A stretch of DNA of 64,000 nucleotides, taken from the NCBI RefSeq assembly GCF_028715765.1, contig NZ_JAQURE010000012.1, positions 1 through 64,000 on the forward strand. The letters are read 5' to 3'. Shown piece after piece: positions 37,488-46,791 of the stretch. The notes beneath the pieces were generated by a model. It searched no databases and was not told the DNA's origin. It saw nothing but the letters and a program-made list of their open reading frames with translations. The position numbers and the translations under genes are program-made. Origin of the DNA: Rhodoferax sp. (GTDB lineage Bacteria > Pseudomonadota > Gammaproteobacteria > Burkholderiales > Burkholderiaceae_C). Every line of letters starts with the position of its first letter. Within the stretch, counting starts at the first letter, position 1.

Positions 37488-38732
37488 TCAGGCCTTGACT
37501 TTGAAGCTGTCGGCGTACTTTTTGGGGTCTTTGCCGTCCCAGACCACGCCGTCGATGAGTTTGCTGGTGCGCATCACGTCTTTTGGAATCGGCGTTTTGC
37601 TGGCCGTGGCGGCTTGTTTGTAAAGGTCAATCTGGTTGATCTGCTTGGCCACCGCCAGGTAATCCGGATGCTGTTTGAGCAAGCCCCAGCGTTTGTGCTG
37701 GGTCAGGAACCACATGCCGTCGCTCAGGTACGGGAAGTTGACCGCGCCGTCGTTGAAAAACTTCATGTAGTTGGGGTCGTCCCAGGTCTTGCCCATGCCG
37801 TTTTGGTAGCGCCCCAAAATGCGCTGGTTGATGGCGTCCACGCTGGTGTTGACATAGCTTTTGGCGGCAATGGTTTCAGCCATTTTGTTTTTGTTTTGCA
37901 GGCCAGCGTCAATCCACTTGCCGGCTTCCAAAATGGCCGCCGTGACAGCGCGCGCGGTGTTGGGGTATTTTTTGACAAAGTCAGCGGTGGTGCCCAGCAC
38001 TTTTTCAGGGTGATCGCGCCACACCTCTTGCGTGGTGGCCGCCGTGACGCCAATGCCGTCGATGATGGCGCGGTGGTTCCAGGGCTCGCCCACGCAAAAG
38101 CCGTCCATGTTGCCCACGCGCATGTTGGCCACCATTTGCGGTGGTGGCACGGTGATGACTTTGGCCCCGGTCATCGGGTTGATGCCATTGGCCGCCAGCC
38201 AGTAGTACAGCCACATGGCATGTGTGCCGGTGGGGAAAGTTTGGGCAAAGGTGTAGTCGCGCTTCTCGGTGGTCATCAGTTTGGCCAGCCCTGCACCATC
38301 CACCGCGCCTTTGTCGGCCAGCTTTTTGGACAGGGTGATGGCCTGGCCGTTGTGGTTCAGGTTCATCAGCACCGCCATGTCTTTTTTCGCGCCGCCTACA
38401 CCCAAATGCACACCGTAGACCAGGCCGTAGAGTACGTGGGCAAAGTCAAGCTCGCCATTGACCAGCTTGTCGCGCACACCGGCCCAGCTGGATTCTTTGC
38501 TGGGGACGATCTTGACGCCGTATTTTTTGTCAATGCCCAGCACGCTGGCCATGACCACGCTAGCGCAGTCGGTCAGCGGGATGAAGCCGATCTTGACCTC
38601 GGTTTTTTCCGGGGCATCAGAGCCTGCGGCGTAAACCACCGAGCGCAGCGCCGGGCTGATGCCAATGGCACCGACGGCAGCGGTTTGCAACACCGCGCGG
38701 CGGCTGAAACTGGGTTGAGAGAAGTCTGTCAT
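37488..38732 (-). CDS. nrtA: Nitrate ABC transporter substrate-binding protein (Tat-like signal)
   Basis: FSRRAVLQTAAVGAIGISPAL; EKTEVKIGFIPLTDCASVVMASVLGIDKKYG. Confidence 0.92.
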   Translation of the reverse strand: MTDFSQPSFSRRAVLQTAAVGAIGISPALRSVVYAAGSDAPEKTEVKIGFIPLTDCASVVMASVLGIDKKYGVKIVPSKESSWAGVRDKLVNGELDFAHVLYGLVYGVHLGVGGAKKDMAVLMNLNHNGQAITLSKKLADKGAVDGAGLAKLMTTEKRDYTFAQTFPTGTHAMWLYYWLAANGINPMTGAKVITVPPPQMVANMRVGNMDGFCVGEPWNHRAIIDGIGVTAATTQEVWRDHPEKVLGTTADFVKKYPNTARAVTAAILEAGKWIDAGLQNKNKMAETIAAKSYVNTSVDAINQRILGRYQNGMGKTWDDPNYMKFFNDGAVNFPYLSDGMWFLTQHKRWGLLKQHPDYLAVAKQINQIDLYKQAATASKTPIPKDVMRTSKLIDGVVWDGKDPKKYADSFKVKA

Positions 38733-38756
38733 GGCGAGTCCTTTGCAGTGAGTGGC

Positions 38757-38830
38757 AGAAAAAACAAACAAAAAAAGGCGTCCTCACGTTGCAGTGCGCT
38801 TGGGGCAAGCGCTGTGCAAGTGGGGACGCC
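38757..38830 (-). terminator. Intrinsic terminator in the nrtA 5' leader
   Basis: RC AAAGGCGTCCCCACTTGC...CAACGTGAGGACGCC followed by TTTTTTTGTTTGTTTTTT, upstream of the nrtA SD. Confidence 0.8.
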
Positions 38831-38848
38831 TTTGTCCGGTGTGGCTGA

Positions 38849-38894
38849 CACTGCTCGCCGTTGAGCGGTGCCAGGCCGATGACCCTCGGTGGTC
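38849..38894 (-). ncRNA. ANTAR-type leader RNA: two hairpins with A1/G4 hexanucleotide loops
   Basis: RC: GACC-ACCGAG-GGTC (38881-38894) then CACCGCTC-AACGGC-GAGCAGTG (38849-38870), 10-nt linker, then the terminator. Confidence 0.75.
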
Positions 38895-38907
38895 TTACAG
38901 GTTAATA

Positions 38908-38923
38908 AGCAATAGCCATGCCA
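38908..38923 (-). promoter_or_regulatory. Sigma54 promoter for the nrt-nirBD-nasA operon
   Basis: RC TGGCATGGCTATTGCT matches TGGCAYR-N4-TTGCW. Confidence 0.75.
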
Positions 38924-38956
38924 ACAGTAATTGAGTCTGTATGTAAATAAAAAACA

Positions 38957-38994
38957 ATAGCTGCTTACGCTTTATTGATAAGGGCTAGAGGCTA
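38957..38994 (+). repeat. Family A repeat just upstream of the sigma54 promoter
   Basis: ATAGCTGCTTACGCTTTATTGATAAGGGCTAGAGGCTA. Confidence 0.85.
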
Positions 38995-39029
38995 ATTTCT
39001 TATATAAAAACTGGTTGCAGTGACTGTGG

Positions 39030-39044
39030 GCACTGAAATTGTGC
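39030..39044. promoter_or_regulatory. Candidate NtrC enhancer site for nrtA
   Basis: GCAC-TGAAATT-GTGC matches GCAC-N7-GTGC. Confidence 0.55.
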
Positions 39045-39055
39045 AACGCACCAAT

Positions 39056-39703
39056 TTAACCCATCAGGTCGGCCACATCCAGCATGCGTTGTGCTACTTC
39101 GGCCAGTTTCAGGCCTTTGTCCATGGCGGTTTTGCGCATTTTTTTAAACGCTTCTTCCTCGCTCAAGTCCTGTCGCTGCATCAGCAGGCCTTTGGCGCGG
39201 TCGATCAGTTTGCGGTCACGCAATTCCGCGCTGAGTTCGTCGCGCTCGGTTTGGGTGCTGGCCAGGGTTTGCAGCAGCGCTTGCTGGTGCTCAAAGCGCG
39301 CCATGGCCACGTCCAAAATAGGGCGGATGCGCTCGTGCGAGAGCCCCGCCACCACATAGGCCGACACCCCGGCAGCCACGGCGGCACGGGCGTGGCCGGG
39401 GTCTTCGTCATTGGTGAACATGACGATGGGGCGGGGCGCATCGCGGGTGGCCATCACCACGTGCTCAAGCGCGTCGCGGGCATCGCTTTCAGCGTCCACA
39501 ATCACCATGTCGGGCTGCAGTTGCGCCAAGCGCTCGGTCAAAAACACGTCGGCGGGCAAGCTGGCCACCAGGTTAAAACCGTTCTCAAGCAGGCCAATGC
39601 GCAGGTAGCGTGAGCGCTCGGCTTGGCTGTGGGCGTGATCGTCGTCAGGGTCTGCAATGACCAGATCAGGCGCCACCACCACAATTTTCAGGGGGGAAGT
39701 CAT
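39056..39703 (-). CDS. nasT: ANTAR-domain response regulator/antiterminator (NasT-like)
   Basis: C-terminal ELRDRKLIDRAKGLLMQRQDLSEEEAFKKMRKTAMDKGLKLAEVAQRML = ANTAR. Confidence 0.88.
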   Translation of the reverse strand: MTSPLKIVVVAPDLVIADPDDDHAHSQAERSRYLRIGLLENGFNLVASLPADVFLTERLAQLQPDMVIVDAESDARDALEHVVMATRDAPRPIVMFTNDEDPGHARAAVAAGVSAYVVAGLSHERIRPILDVAMARFEHQQALLQTLASTQTERDELSAELRDRKLIDRAKGLLMQRQDLSEEEAFKKMRKTAMDKGLKLAEVAQRMLDVADLMG

Positions 39704-39744
39704 GCTGACCCATGACGCAAGTTTCGCGCCAGTGACCCGGCGGG

Positions 39745-42700
39745 TCACGCCAGGGGTGGCTGCTGCCTGACGTAAGCCGCAAACGCATCCGCGCTTAACG
39801 GGTGACTGAAATAGTAGCCTTGCACCTCGTCACAGCCTTGCAGTCGCAAAAAGGCCAGCTGGCTGGCAGTTTCTACACCTTCAGCAATGGTTTGCAGCCC
39901 CATGCTGCTGGCCAGGTTGATGATGGCGGTGACGATGGCTTTGTCGTCCGCATCGTGGCTGAGGTCGCGCACAAAAGACTGGTCGATTTTGAGTTTGTAA
40001 ACCTTGAATTTTTTCAGGTAACTGAGGCTGGAGTAGCCGGTGCCAAAGTCGTCAATTGACATGCGGATACCGTGCTCGTGCAGGCGGTTCATGATGCTGA
40101 TGGCGATGTCGGGGTGATCCATGGCGATGGCCTCCGTCAGCTCAAGTTCAAGCAGCTCTGGGGGCACGCCCGCCTGCGCCAAGATGCCTGTCACCAGGTG
40201 CAGCAAGTCGGCGTGGCGAAACTGCACCGCTGACAAGTTGACCGCCATCACCACGGGGGGCAGCCCTTGATCCATCCAGCTTTTGAGCTGGTTGACGGCA
40301 CTGCGCAGCACCCATTCGCCAATCTCCAGAATCTGGCCACTGTCTTCGGCAATGGGGACGAACTCGGCCGGCATCACCAGACCCAGCTCGGGGCTCTGCC
40401 AGCGCAGCAGCGCCTCGACACCGATCACGCGGCCATCTTGCATGGCCACTTGGGGCTGGTAGTGCACCTGCATTTCATGGCGCGCCAGCGCGTGGTGCAA
40501 GGCGTTGACCAGCTGCAAACTGCGCACCGAGTTGGCCTGCATCTCAGGCGTAAAGAAGCAAAAACCATTGCGTGCGGCGTGTTTGACGCGGTACATGGCA
40601 GTGTCGGCATTTTTGGACAGAGTCTCAAAATCTTGCCCGTCATGGGGGTACATGGCCAGGCCAATCGAGAGCGTGTTGACCAGCTCAAACGGTTCAATCT
40701 GGCACGGCAAACTGGCCGCGGCAAGCAACTTCAAGGCCACTTGCTGGGCGCCTTCATGGTCGATGTTGGGCAGCAACAAAATGAACTCATCACCACCCAG
40801 GCGCGACAACGTGTCTTCCGTGCGCAACTGTGCGTTGAGGCGGCGTGCCATCTCCACCAGCAGTTGGTCGCCCACGCTGTGCCCCAGGGTGTCGTTGACA
40901 TTTTTAAAGTGGTCAATGTCCATGAACATCAGGCACAGGCTTTGGCTGTGGCGCTGCGCCAGGCTCAGGGCAAATTCAAAGCGGTTTTGCAGATCGGTGC
41001 GGTTGGGCAGGCCGGTGAGCTGGTCAAACAGAGCCAACTGTTTGAGTTTTTCTTCGGTTTGGCGCTTTTCGGTGATGTCGCGGGTGATGCTCAAAATGCA
41101 CGCCACGTCCTGGAAGCGCACCACCGCGGCGGACATCAGTCCATGCACCAGGCTGCCGTCCTGGCGCACAAAGTCTGCCTCCAGGTTGGTCACTTGGCCG
41201 TGCTGTGTCAAGCCCTCTACCAGCCGCTGGCGGTCTGCCATGTCGTGCCAAATGTTGATGTCTTGGGAGGTTTTGCCCACCACCTCGGCATGAGCCCAGC
41301 CGGTGATGCGCTCAAACCCCTGGTTCACCTCCAGGTACAAGCCATCACTCATTCGGTTGATGTTGATGGCGTCGGGGCTGGTCACAAAGGCGGTGCGGTA
41401 GCGCTCTTCACTGTCTTGCAGGGCGCGCAGGGTGGTCTGGCGCTGAGCTTCGTCTTCAAAGTGATCCAGCGCAAAGCTGATGTCCATGGTCATTTCAAGC
41501 AGCAGGTTTTGTGCCGCTTCATCAAACGCGTCGGGGTGTGCGGCATAGACCGAAAACACCCCCACCACTTGACCTTTGCGGTGCAAGGGCATGGACGCCA
41601 CTGCGCCCCAGCCAAATTGCTTGGCTCGCTCGTGCCAGGGGGCAGTGGCTGGGTCGTGCTGAAAGTCTTGAAACCAAACCGGTTTGTTTTCGCGCGCTGC
41701 ACTGCCCACAGGGCCGCGGCCTTGCGGCACAGCAGCATCAATGCACACATCCAGGTGCGCCACATACTCAATGCCTTGGCCAAAAGAGGCCACTGGCTCA
41801 ATCGCGCCGGAGGGGCTGACCACGCCAATCCAAGCCATCTTCATGCCGCCAAAGTTGACCGCGTCACGGCACAAAATGGGAAACAGCTCAGCCTCATTGG
41901 TGCAGCGCACAATGGCCTGGTTGCACTGGCTCAAGGCGGCATAGAGCTGGGTCAGGCGCGCCAACTTGAGCGCCTGGTGTTTGCGCTCGGTGACATCGCG
42001 CGACAGCACAATGAACGTGGGCTCGGCCTGTGCCAAGGGTGCTTTGTGAGCCACCGAGAGCTCAAACCAATGGCTGCCATCGGCGAGCTGCAGCTCAATT
42101 TCTTGGCCCTGTGAGAAGCCAGTGCGTGCCGCCTCTTCAATGGCGCGCAGGCACACCGCGGCGGCTGGCGCGGGTAACACATCGGCGATGTTTTTGCCAA
42201 CCAGGTCTGCCGCAGGCGCTGCCAGCAGCGCGCTGCGTGGCGTGTGGCAGGCCAGATAGCGTCCCTGCAGGCTGATCTCAAACAGCAAGTCGGGCATGGC
42301 GTCAAGCGTGGCTTGCAGCTGATGATTGAGCGCCGTGATCTGCTGTGCCTGGCTGCCCACATTGCCTTGCAACTGCTGTGCCAGCGCCTGCGCCACCATC
42401 CATTGCTTGACAACCAGCGCCAGCAGGGCACTGAGCAGCCCGCCCAAAGCCAGCTTTAACAGCAGCCCCACCGGGTCAGTCCACCCCGTATTGGGTGTCA
42501 CACTCAGCGTCCACTGGGCATTGGGTACGCGCAGCACAACGTCCACCGCGTCGCTGGGTACTGCGCCCGACTGGGCCATGACCTGGCGCTGCTGTGTGGC
42601 CGGGTCGCTGCGCCACAGCGCATAGTGCAAGCCTTGTTTGACCAGTTGTTCAAACTGTGCGGGGCCCAGCGCCTGCGGCAGCCGGATCACCACGTTGGTA

Positions 42701-43236
42701 AACCCCCAAAATTGCGGCTGCCCCTGGGCATCATTCAAAAACACCGGGAAAAAGCCCAGCGCACCCAAGCCGCCTTGCACCAGCTCAAAAGGGCCTGCCA
42801 GGGTGATCTGGCCTGTGTCACGCGCTTGGCGTGCTTCTTTGGCGCGCGCCGGGTGGTTGAGCACATCCAGGCCAATGGCATCGCCGTTGCCTTGCAGCGG
42901 AACAATGCGGCGCACCACACCCTGCGGCTCCAGTGCCATGGCCGACACCCCAGGGTAGTGCGCCAGCATGCGGGTGGCCAGCGCGTCAAAGTTGGGAATG
43001 TCGCCCTGGTTCACCTGCACCAAGGCCGCCAAGGCCTGGGTGGCTGACAAGGCTTGCAACAAGTTTTCCTGCAGACGTTGGGCGTGGTCTGCCGCCAGGG
43101 CTTGCACCCGCTCGCGCTCGGCCTGCTGTCGGTGCTTTTCAGACTGCACGCTCACGGTGCTGGTTAGCAAGGCCGCCAGTAAAAAAACCAACACACCCGC
43201 CATGCGCGGGCTTTTGAACAAACGTTGGGCAAACAT
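39745..43236 (-). CDS. CHASE-PAS-GAF-PAS-GGDEF-EAL protein
   Basis: SRLGGDEFILLLPN intact GGDEF; GVEALLRWQSPELG, ELELTEAI, SIDDFGTGYSSLSYL EAL motifs. Confidence 0.9.
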   Translation of the reverse strand: MFAQRLFKSPRMAGVLVFLLAALLTSTVSVQSEKHRQQAERERVQALAADHAQRLQENLLQALSATQALAALVQVNQGDIPNFDALATRMLAHYPGVSAMALEPQGVVRRIVPLQGNGDAIGLDVLNHPARAKEARQARDTGQITLAGPFELVQGGLGALGFFPVFLNDAQGQPQFWGFTNVVIRLPQALGPAQFEQLVKQGLHYALWRSDPATQQRQVMAQSGAVPSDAVDVVLRVPNAQWTLSVTPNTGWTDPVGLLLKLALGGLLSALLALVVKQWMVAQALAQQLQGNVGSQAQQITALNHQLQATLDAMPDLLFEISLQGRYLACHTPRSALLAAPAADLVGKNIADVLPAPAAAVCLRAIEEAARTGFSQGQEIELQLADGSHWFELSVAHKAPLAQAEPTFIVLSRDVTERKHQALKLARLTQLYAALSQCNQAIVRCTNEAELFPILCRDAVNFGGMKMAWIGVVSPSGAIEPVASFGQGIEYVAHLDVCIDAAVPQGRGPVGSAARENKPVWFQDFQHDPATAPWHERAKQFGWGAVASMPLHRKGQVVGVFSVYAAHPDAFDEAAQNLLLEMTMDISFALDHFEDEAQRQTTLRALQDSEERYRTAFVTSPDAININRMSDGLYLEVNQGFERITGWAHAEVVGKTSQDINIWHDMADRQRLVEGLTQHGQVTNLEADFVRQDGSLVHGLMSAAVVRFQDVACILSITRDITEKRQTEEKLKQLALFDQLTGLPNRTDLQNRFEFALSLAQRHSQSLCLMFMDIDHFKNVNDTLGHSVGDQLLVEMARRLNAQLRTEDTLSRLGGDEFILLLPNIDHEGAQQVALKLLAAASLPCQIEPFELVNTLSIGLAMYPHDGQDFETLSKNADTAMYRVKHAARNGFCFFTPEMQANSVRSLQLVNALHHALARHEMQVHYQPQVAMQDGRVIGVEALLRWQSPELGLVMPAEFVPIAEDSGQILEIGEWVLRSAVNQLKSWMDQGLPPVVMAVNLSAVQFRHADLLHLVTGILAQAGVPPELLELELTEAIAMDHPDIAISIMNRLHEHGIRMSIDDFGTGYSSLSYLKKFKVYKLKIDQSFVRDLSHDADDKAIVTAIINLASSMGLQTIAEGVETASQLAFLRLQGCDEVQGYYFSHPLSADAFAAYVRQQPPLA

Positions 43237-43414
43237 GTGGCTGATGTGGTGAGCTTGTCAAATGACTGCTCTCTGCGCAGTTAGGCCAGTGTGGCAAGCG
43301 GGTGGTGCGCAACCCTAAGCAGGATCGCGTCAATGCACCGGAATTTATCACCAAACAGCGTAAAAAAGTACCAAATTCATGGCATGGACAGCGCCACGCT
43401 TAGCTTCTATCAGC

Positions 43415-44113
43415 TCAAGCAGCACCGTAGTTCACCAGTTTTTTTACGTCCAGAATGCGAATTTCGCGGCGGTCTACATGGATCAATTGCTTGTGTTCCA
43501 AGTCATGCAGCACCCGCGAAAAGTATTCAGGAGTGAGTGACAGGCGCGAGGCAATGGTGCTTTTGTTGGCTGGCAGTGCCACGGTTAAAGTTGATTGGTC
43601 TGGCAGGTGGTTGGCATCCACGTCGCGCAGCAGGTAGCCAATCAGCCGCTGCAGGCCGTTTTGCAGCGCATAGCCTTCCACATCTTGAACCAACCCATGC
43701 AGGCGGCGCGAAATGCCTGCCAGCATGTGCATGGCAAATTGGGGGTCTTGCGCGATGGCGCTGTAAACCCCTTGTTTGCTGACATTGACCAAGGTGGTCT
43801 CAACCAAGGCTTGGGCACTCAAGATATAGGGTCGGTTCAAAAACACCAGCGCTTCGGCAAAGCTTTGCCCAGGGCTGATGAGCTCGATCACTTTCTCATG
43901 GCCAGAGGGCGACACCACAAACAGCTTGACTTGGCCACTGACCACAATGTGAAAGGCGTCACAGGCGTGCCCCACCATGAACACCATTTCGCCTTTGGTG
44001 TAATTGGCCACCATGCAGCTTTGTGAGATTTGAACCAGCTCTTCAGATGACAAGCCGCTGAACAGGGGTGAGCTGGCCAAAAAATCTGGCATGTTGAAAA
44101 ACGTGTGGTGCAT
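43415..44113 (-). CDS. Crp/Fnr-family transcriptional regulator
   Basis: cNMP-binding fold and C-terminal HTH NKSTIASRLSLTPEYFSRVLHDLE; no N-terminal Fnr Cys cluster. Confidence 0.85.
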   Translation of the reverse strand: MHHTFFNMPDFLASSPLFSGLSSEELVQISQSCMVANYTKGEMVFMVGHACDAFHIVVSGQVKLFVVSPSGHEKVIELISPGQSFAEALVFLNRPYILSAQALVETTLVNVSKQGVYSAIAQDPQFAMHMLAGISRRLHGLVQDVEGYALQNGLQRLIGYLLRDVDANHLPDQSTLTVALPANKSTIASRLSLTPEYFSRVLHDLEHKQLIHVDRREIRILDVKKLVNYGAA

Positions 44114-44120
44114 GGTGTGT

Positions 44121-44525
44121 TCAGACCAAATCGATGGCTTGCCCTGACGTGTCAAAGGCGATCATGTTAGCCAAAGTGCCAAGTTTGATGGCCTCAACCA
44201 TGCGTTGCAGCACAGGTTCAGCGGTTTTGCTGCTGGGCGGCTCGCTGCCTTGTCCCGACAGGGTGCTGACAAACACCACCTGCCAGGCGGTGCCAAACTG
44301 GTTGGCCTCTTGCACCAGGCGCTCAAAGTTGCCAATTTCGTCGGGCGTTTGATCCACACACATGGCCGGCACCAGCGCGCCACCATGGCCTTGGGCAAAG
44401 TCTGCGCGCTGCTCTGGGGTGGCATCTTCAGGCAACTCCGCGCTGGCAAACACCAGCAGCAGGCGCTGCCCTTGGGGCTGCTGGCAGGCTGCCAACAGCA
44501 GGTCGTCAAAGCAAGAAATTTGCAT
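44121..44525 (-). CDS. Conserved hypothetical protein of nar cluster
   Basis: 134 aa ORF tightly spaced between ppiC-like gene and Crp/Fnr gene. Confidence 0.6.
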   Translation of the reverse strand: MQISCFDDLLLAACQQPQGQRLLLVFASAELPEDATPEQRADFAQGHGGALVPAMCVDQTPDEIGNFERLVQEANQFGTAWQVVFVSTLSGQGSEPPSSKTAEPVLQRMVEAIKLGTLANMIAFDTSGQAIDLV

Positions 44526-44536
44526 GTTTTGGCCTT

Positions 44537-45328
44537 TTATTGCACCAGGGCAGAGTCTGCGCGATCCAGGTCTACGCCTTGAATGTCAGCCTCAGCCGCC
44601 AGCAAGCTGAGGTATTGGCGCAGCGCAGTCACAAAAGTTTGCTGCTTGAGGCGCATTGATACCGCACCCCGCACAGCCTCAAACGGCTGGGCTGTGCCCG
44701 CTTCGCGCGCCAGCACCTCGACCACATGCAGGCCAAAACGGCTGTGCACCAGGCGCGGCAGCACGCCTATTTCCTTGTTGCCAAACAGCTCTTTGGCAAA
44801 CTCTGGGGCGCAGTCGGCCGTGGTGAGCCAACCCAGCTGGCCACCCTCTGAGCCACTGGGGCAGTTGGACATGGTGCGGGCGGCTTTGGCAAACGCATCA
44901 TCAAGCGCCTGGTCATCATGGCAGCGCACATTGAGCAGCGTGGCCTCGGCTTGTTTGCGCAGGGCATTCAGGTCAACGCCGGGGGTCACTGCAAACAGGA
45001 TGTGGCGCACGTTGACACGTTCACCCGTGGTGTACAAGGCCTGGTGGGCGGTGTGGTAACGCCAGCAGTCAGCATCTGCTGGCTCGGGTATCACCAGTTC
45101 TTGCGCCAGCAGCAACTCAATGGCATTGGAAGCGGCTTCACTCAGTACACCCTCTGTGGCGGGGGTGTCGTTGGTGGCCAGCAAGCCTTGTTCAATGGCG
45201 CGCTGGCGCAGCAGCTCGGAACAGGCACGCTGGCGCAGCGTGTCAGCATCGACCTTTTCACTGGCGCTTTGCAGGGCTACGCCATTAATATATGCCAAAT
45301 TGGCCTCTAACGCTTGTTCTGTATGCAT
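44537..45328 (-). CDS. PpiC/parvulin-type peptidyl-prolyl isomerase
   Basis: VNVRHILFAVTPG...LGWLTTADCAPEFAKELF...VHSRFGLHVVEVLARE. Confidence 0.85.
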   Translation of the reverse strand: MHTEQALEANLAYINGVALQSASEKVDADTLRQRACSELLRQRAIEQGLLATNDTPATEGVLSEAASNAIELLLAQELVIPEPADADCWRYHTAHQALYTTGERVNVRHILFAVTPGVDLNALRKQAEATLLNVRCHDDQALDDAFAKAARTMSNCPSGSEGGQLGWLTTADCAPEFAKELFGNKEIGVLPRLVHSRFGLHVVEVLAREAGTAQPFEAVRGAVSMRLKQQTFVTALRQYLSLLAAEADIQGVDLDRADSALVQ

Positions 45329-45336
45329 GAGTAGCT
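45302..45336 (-). repeat. Family A repeat spanning the ppiC-like start codon
   Basis: RC AGCTACTCATGCATACAGAACAAGCGTTAGAGGCC (ATG internal). Confidence 0.7.
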
Positions 45337-45338
45337 CC

Positions 45339-46073
45339 TTAAATGCTAGCGTCAGAAGCGCGTGGCTGATTGCGCCCAGCTGGCACATTCAGGCGGCGTG
45401 CGCGCACCACCTGGTAGGGGCGCATCAAATAACCCACCGAGGCAAAACCGCTCCAGACGTGCACCAGGCGGGTGAACGGGAAGATAAAGAAAATACTCAT
45501 GCCAAGGAACATGTGCATCTTGAAAACAAAACCCGCTTCGGCCAACATGTCCACTGCGCCAGGTTGGAACGTGACGATGGCCTGGGCCCAGCCAGCCAGC
45601 TTGAGCATCATGCTGCCGTCAAGGTGTTGGCCTGACAGTGGCACCGTGGCCAAGCCCAGCGCAAGTTGCAACCACAACAGCACCAGCAGCACGATGTCGC
45701 TGGTTTTGGAGTTGATGCGAATGCGTGGCTCGGTCAGGCGGCGATGCAGTAGCAACGTCACACCAATAAAGCCAAGCAGACCAGCCAAGCCACCACTGAT
45801 CATGGCCATGAGTTGCTTGTTGCCAGCGCTGATGAAGTGCTCATAAATAAAGTGCGGCGTCAACATGCCAATGGTGTGACCAAAGAACAAAAACAACACG
45901 CCAATGTGAAACAGGTTGCTGCCCAGCCGCAATTGACCCATTTTGAGCATCTGAGAAGAATCGCTTTTCCAGGTGTATTGGTCGCGGTCAAAGCGCAGCA
46001 GACTGCCGGCAATGAAAACAACAAAGGCGATGTAGGGGTAAATGCCGAACAGAAAGTGGTCAAGGGTGTTCAT
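45339..46073 (-). CDS. narI: Respiratory nitrate reductase gamma subunit
   Basis: FLFGIYPYIAFVVFIAGSLLRFDRDQYTWKSDSSQML. Confidence 0.95.
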   Translation of the reverse strand: MNTLDHFLFGIYPYIAFVVFIAGSLLRFDRDQYTWKSDSSQMLKMGQLRLGSNLFHIGVLFLFFGHTIGMLTPHFIYEHFISAGNKQLMAMISGGLAGLLGFIGVTLLLHRRLTEPRIRINSKTSDIVLLVLLWLQLALGLATVPLSGQHLDGSMMLKLAGWAQAIVTFQPGAVDMLAEAGFVFKMHMFLGMSIFFIFPFTRLVHVWSGFASVGYLMRPYQVVRARRLNVPAGRNQPRASDASI

Positions 46074-46789
46074 AGTGATGCTCCTTCAGCTGTGGTGGCG
46101 CTGGCACGCGCGCTGGCCGCATTGGTTTTTACAAAGTGAATCGGTTGGGGTTGGTCGGGCTTGCCCTGGCCTTTGACGGAGCAGCCGCCAAACACCTCGG
46201 GTTCTTCCCATGACGCATCAAGCGCCTCGTCGGCCACCACGGCGACGGCTTGCGCCTTTTCGCCGCTGAGTTCAATCAAGGCGCCAATCACGCTGGCGTA
46301 TGCGGTGTTGCGCTGTTGCAGTGCGCTGAAGATGGCGTTGAGGATGTGAGTCATCTCACCCAAAAACGCACGCGCTTCCTGGGGCGGTTGGGTGGATGCA
46401 TATTCCAGTACCACTGGCAGGTAGTCGGGCAGTTCACCCTCGGCCAGAAACAGCCCGGCTTTTTCATAGGTCTGGGTCAGGTCAATCATGGCCGGGCCAC
46501 GGTCACGTGAATCCCCGTGCACATGCTCAAACAGGTGCAATGAGGTGGCATGCCCGCGGTCAAACAGCTCAACGTAATCGGCTTCAATTTGTAGCGTATC
46601 GCCCTTCGCGATGTTGTCCATCAGCATGAATAACTCGGCTTGGCGTGAGCGTGTCACTGCCTGTTCGGACTGTATGGCGGCACGCATGTCAGCCAGGTCA
46701 GCGCGTAAAGCTGCATTCGGGTAAGACAGCAGCCGTGCCAGCACGCGCAGGCTGCGCGACATGCCGGTGATGTTGGAGATAAGTGACAT
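46070..46789 (-). CDS. narJ: Nitrate reductase molybdenum cofactor assembly chaperone
   Basis: LRVLARLLSYPNAALRADL...YVELFDRGHATSLHLFEHVHGDSRDRGPAMIDL. Confidence 0.95.
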   Translation of the reverse strand: MSLISNITGMSRSLRVLARLLSYPNAALRADLADMRAAIQSEQAVTRSRQAELFMLMDNIAKGDTLQIEADYVELFDRGHATSLHLFEHVHGDSRDRGPAMIDLTQTYEKAGLFLAEGELPDYLPVVLEYASTQPPQEARAFLGEMTHILNAIFSALQQRNTAYASVIGALIELSGEKAQAVAVVADEALDASWEEPEVFGGCSVKGQGKPDQPQPIHFVKTNAASARASATTAEGASL

Positions 46790-46791
46790 GC

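Noticed and set aside
40267-42114. 615-aa plus-strand ORF opposite the GGDEF/EAL gene
   Set aside because: Antisense shadow ORF; opposite frame has intact conserved domains.
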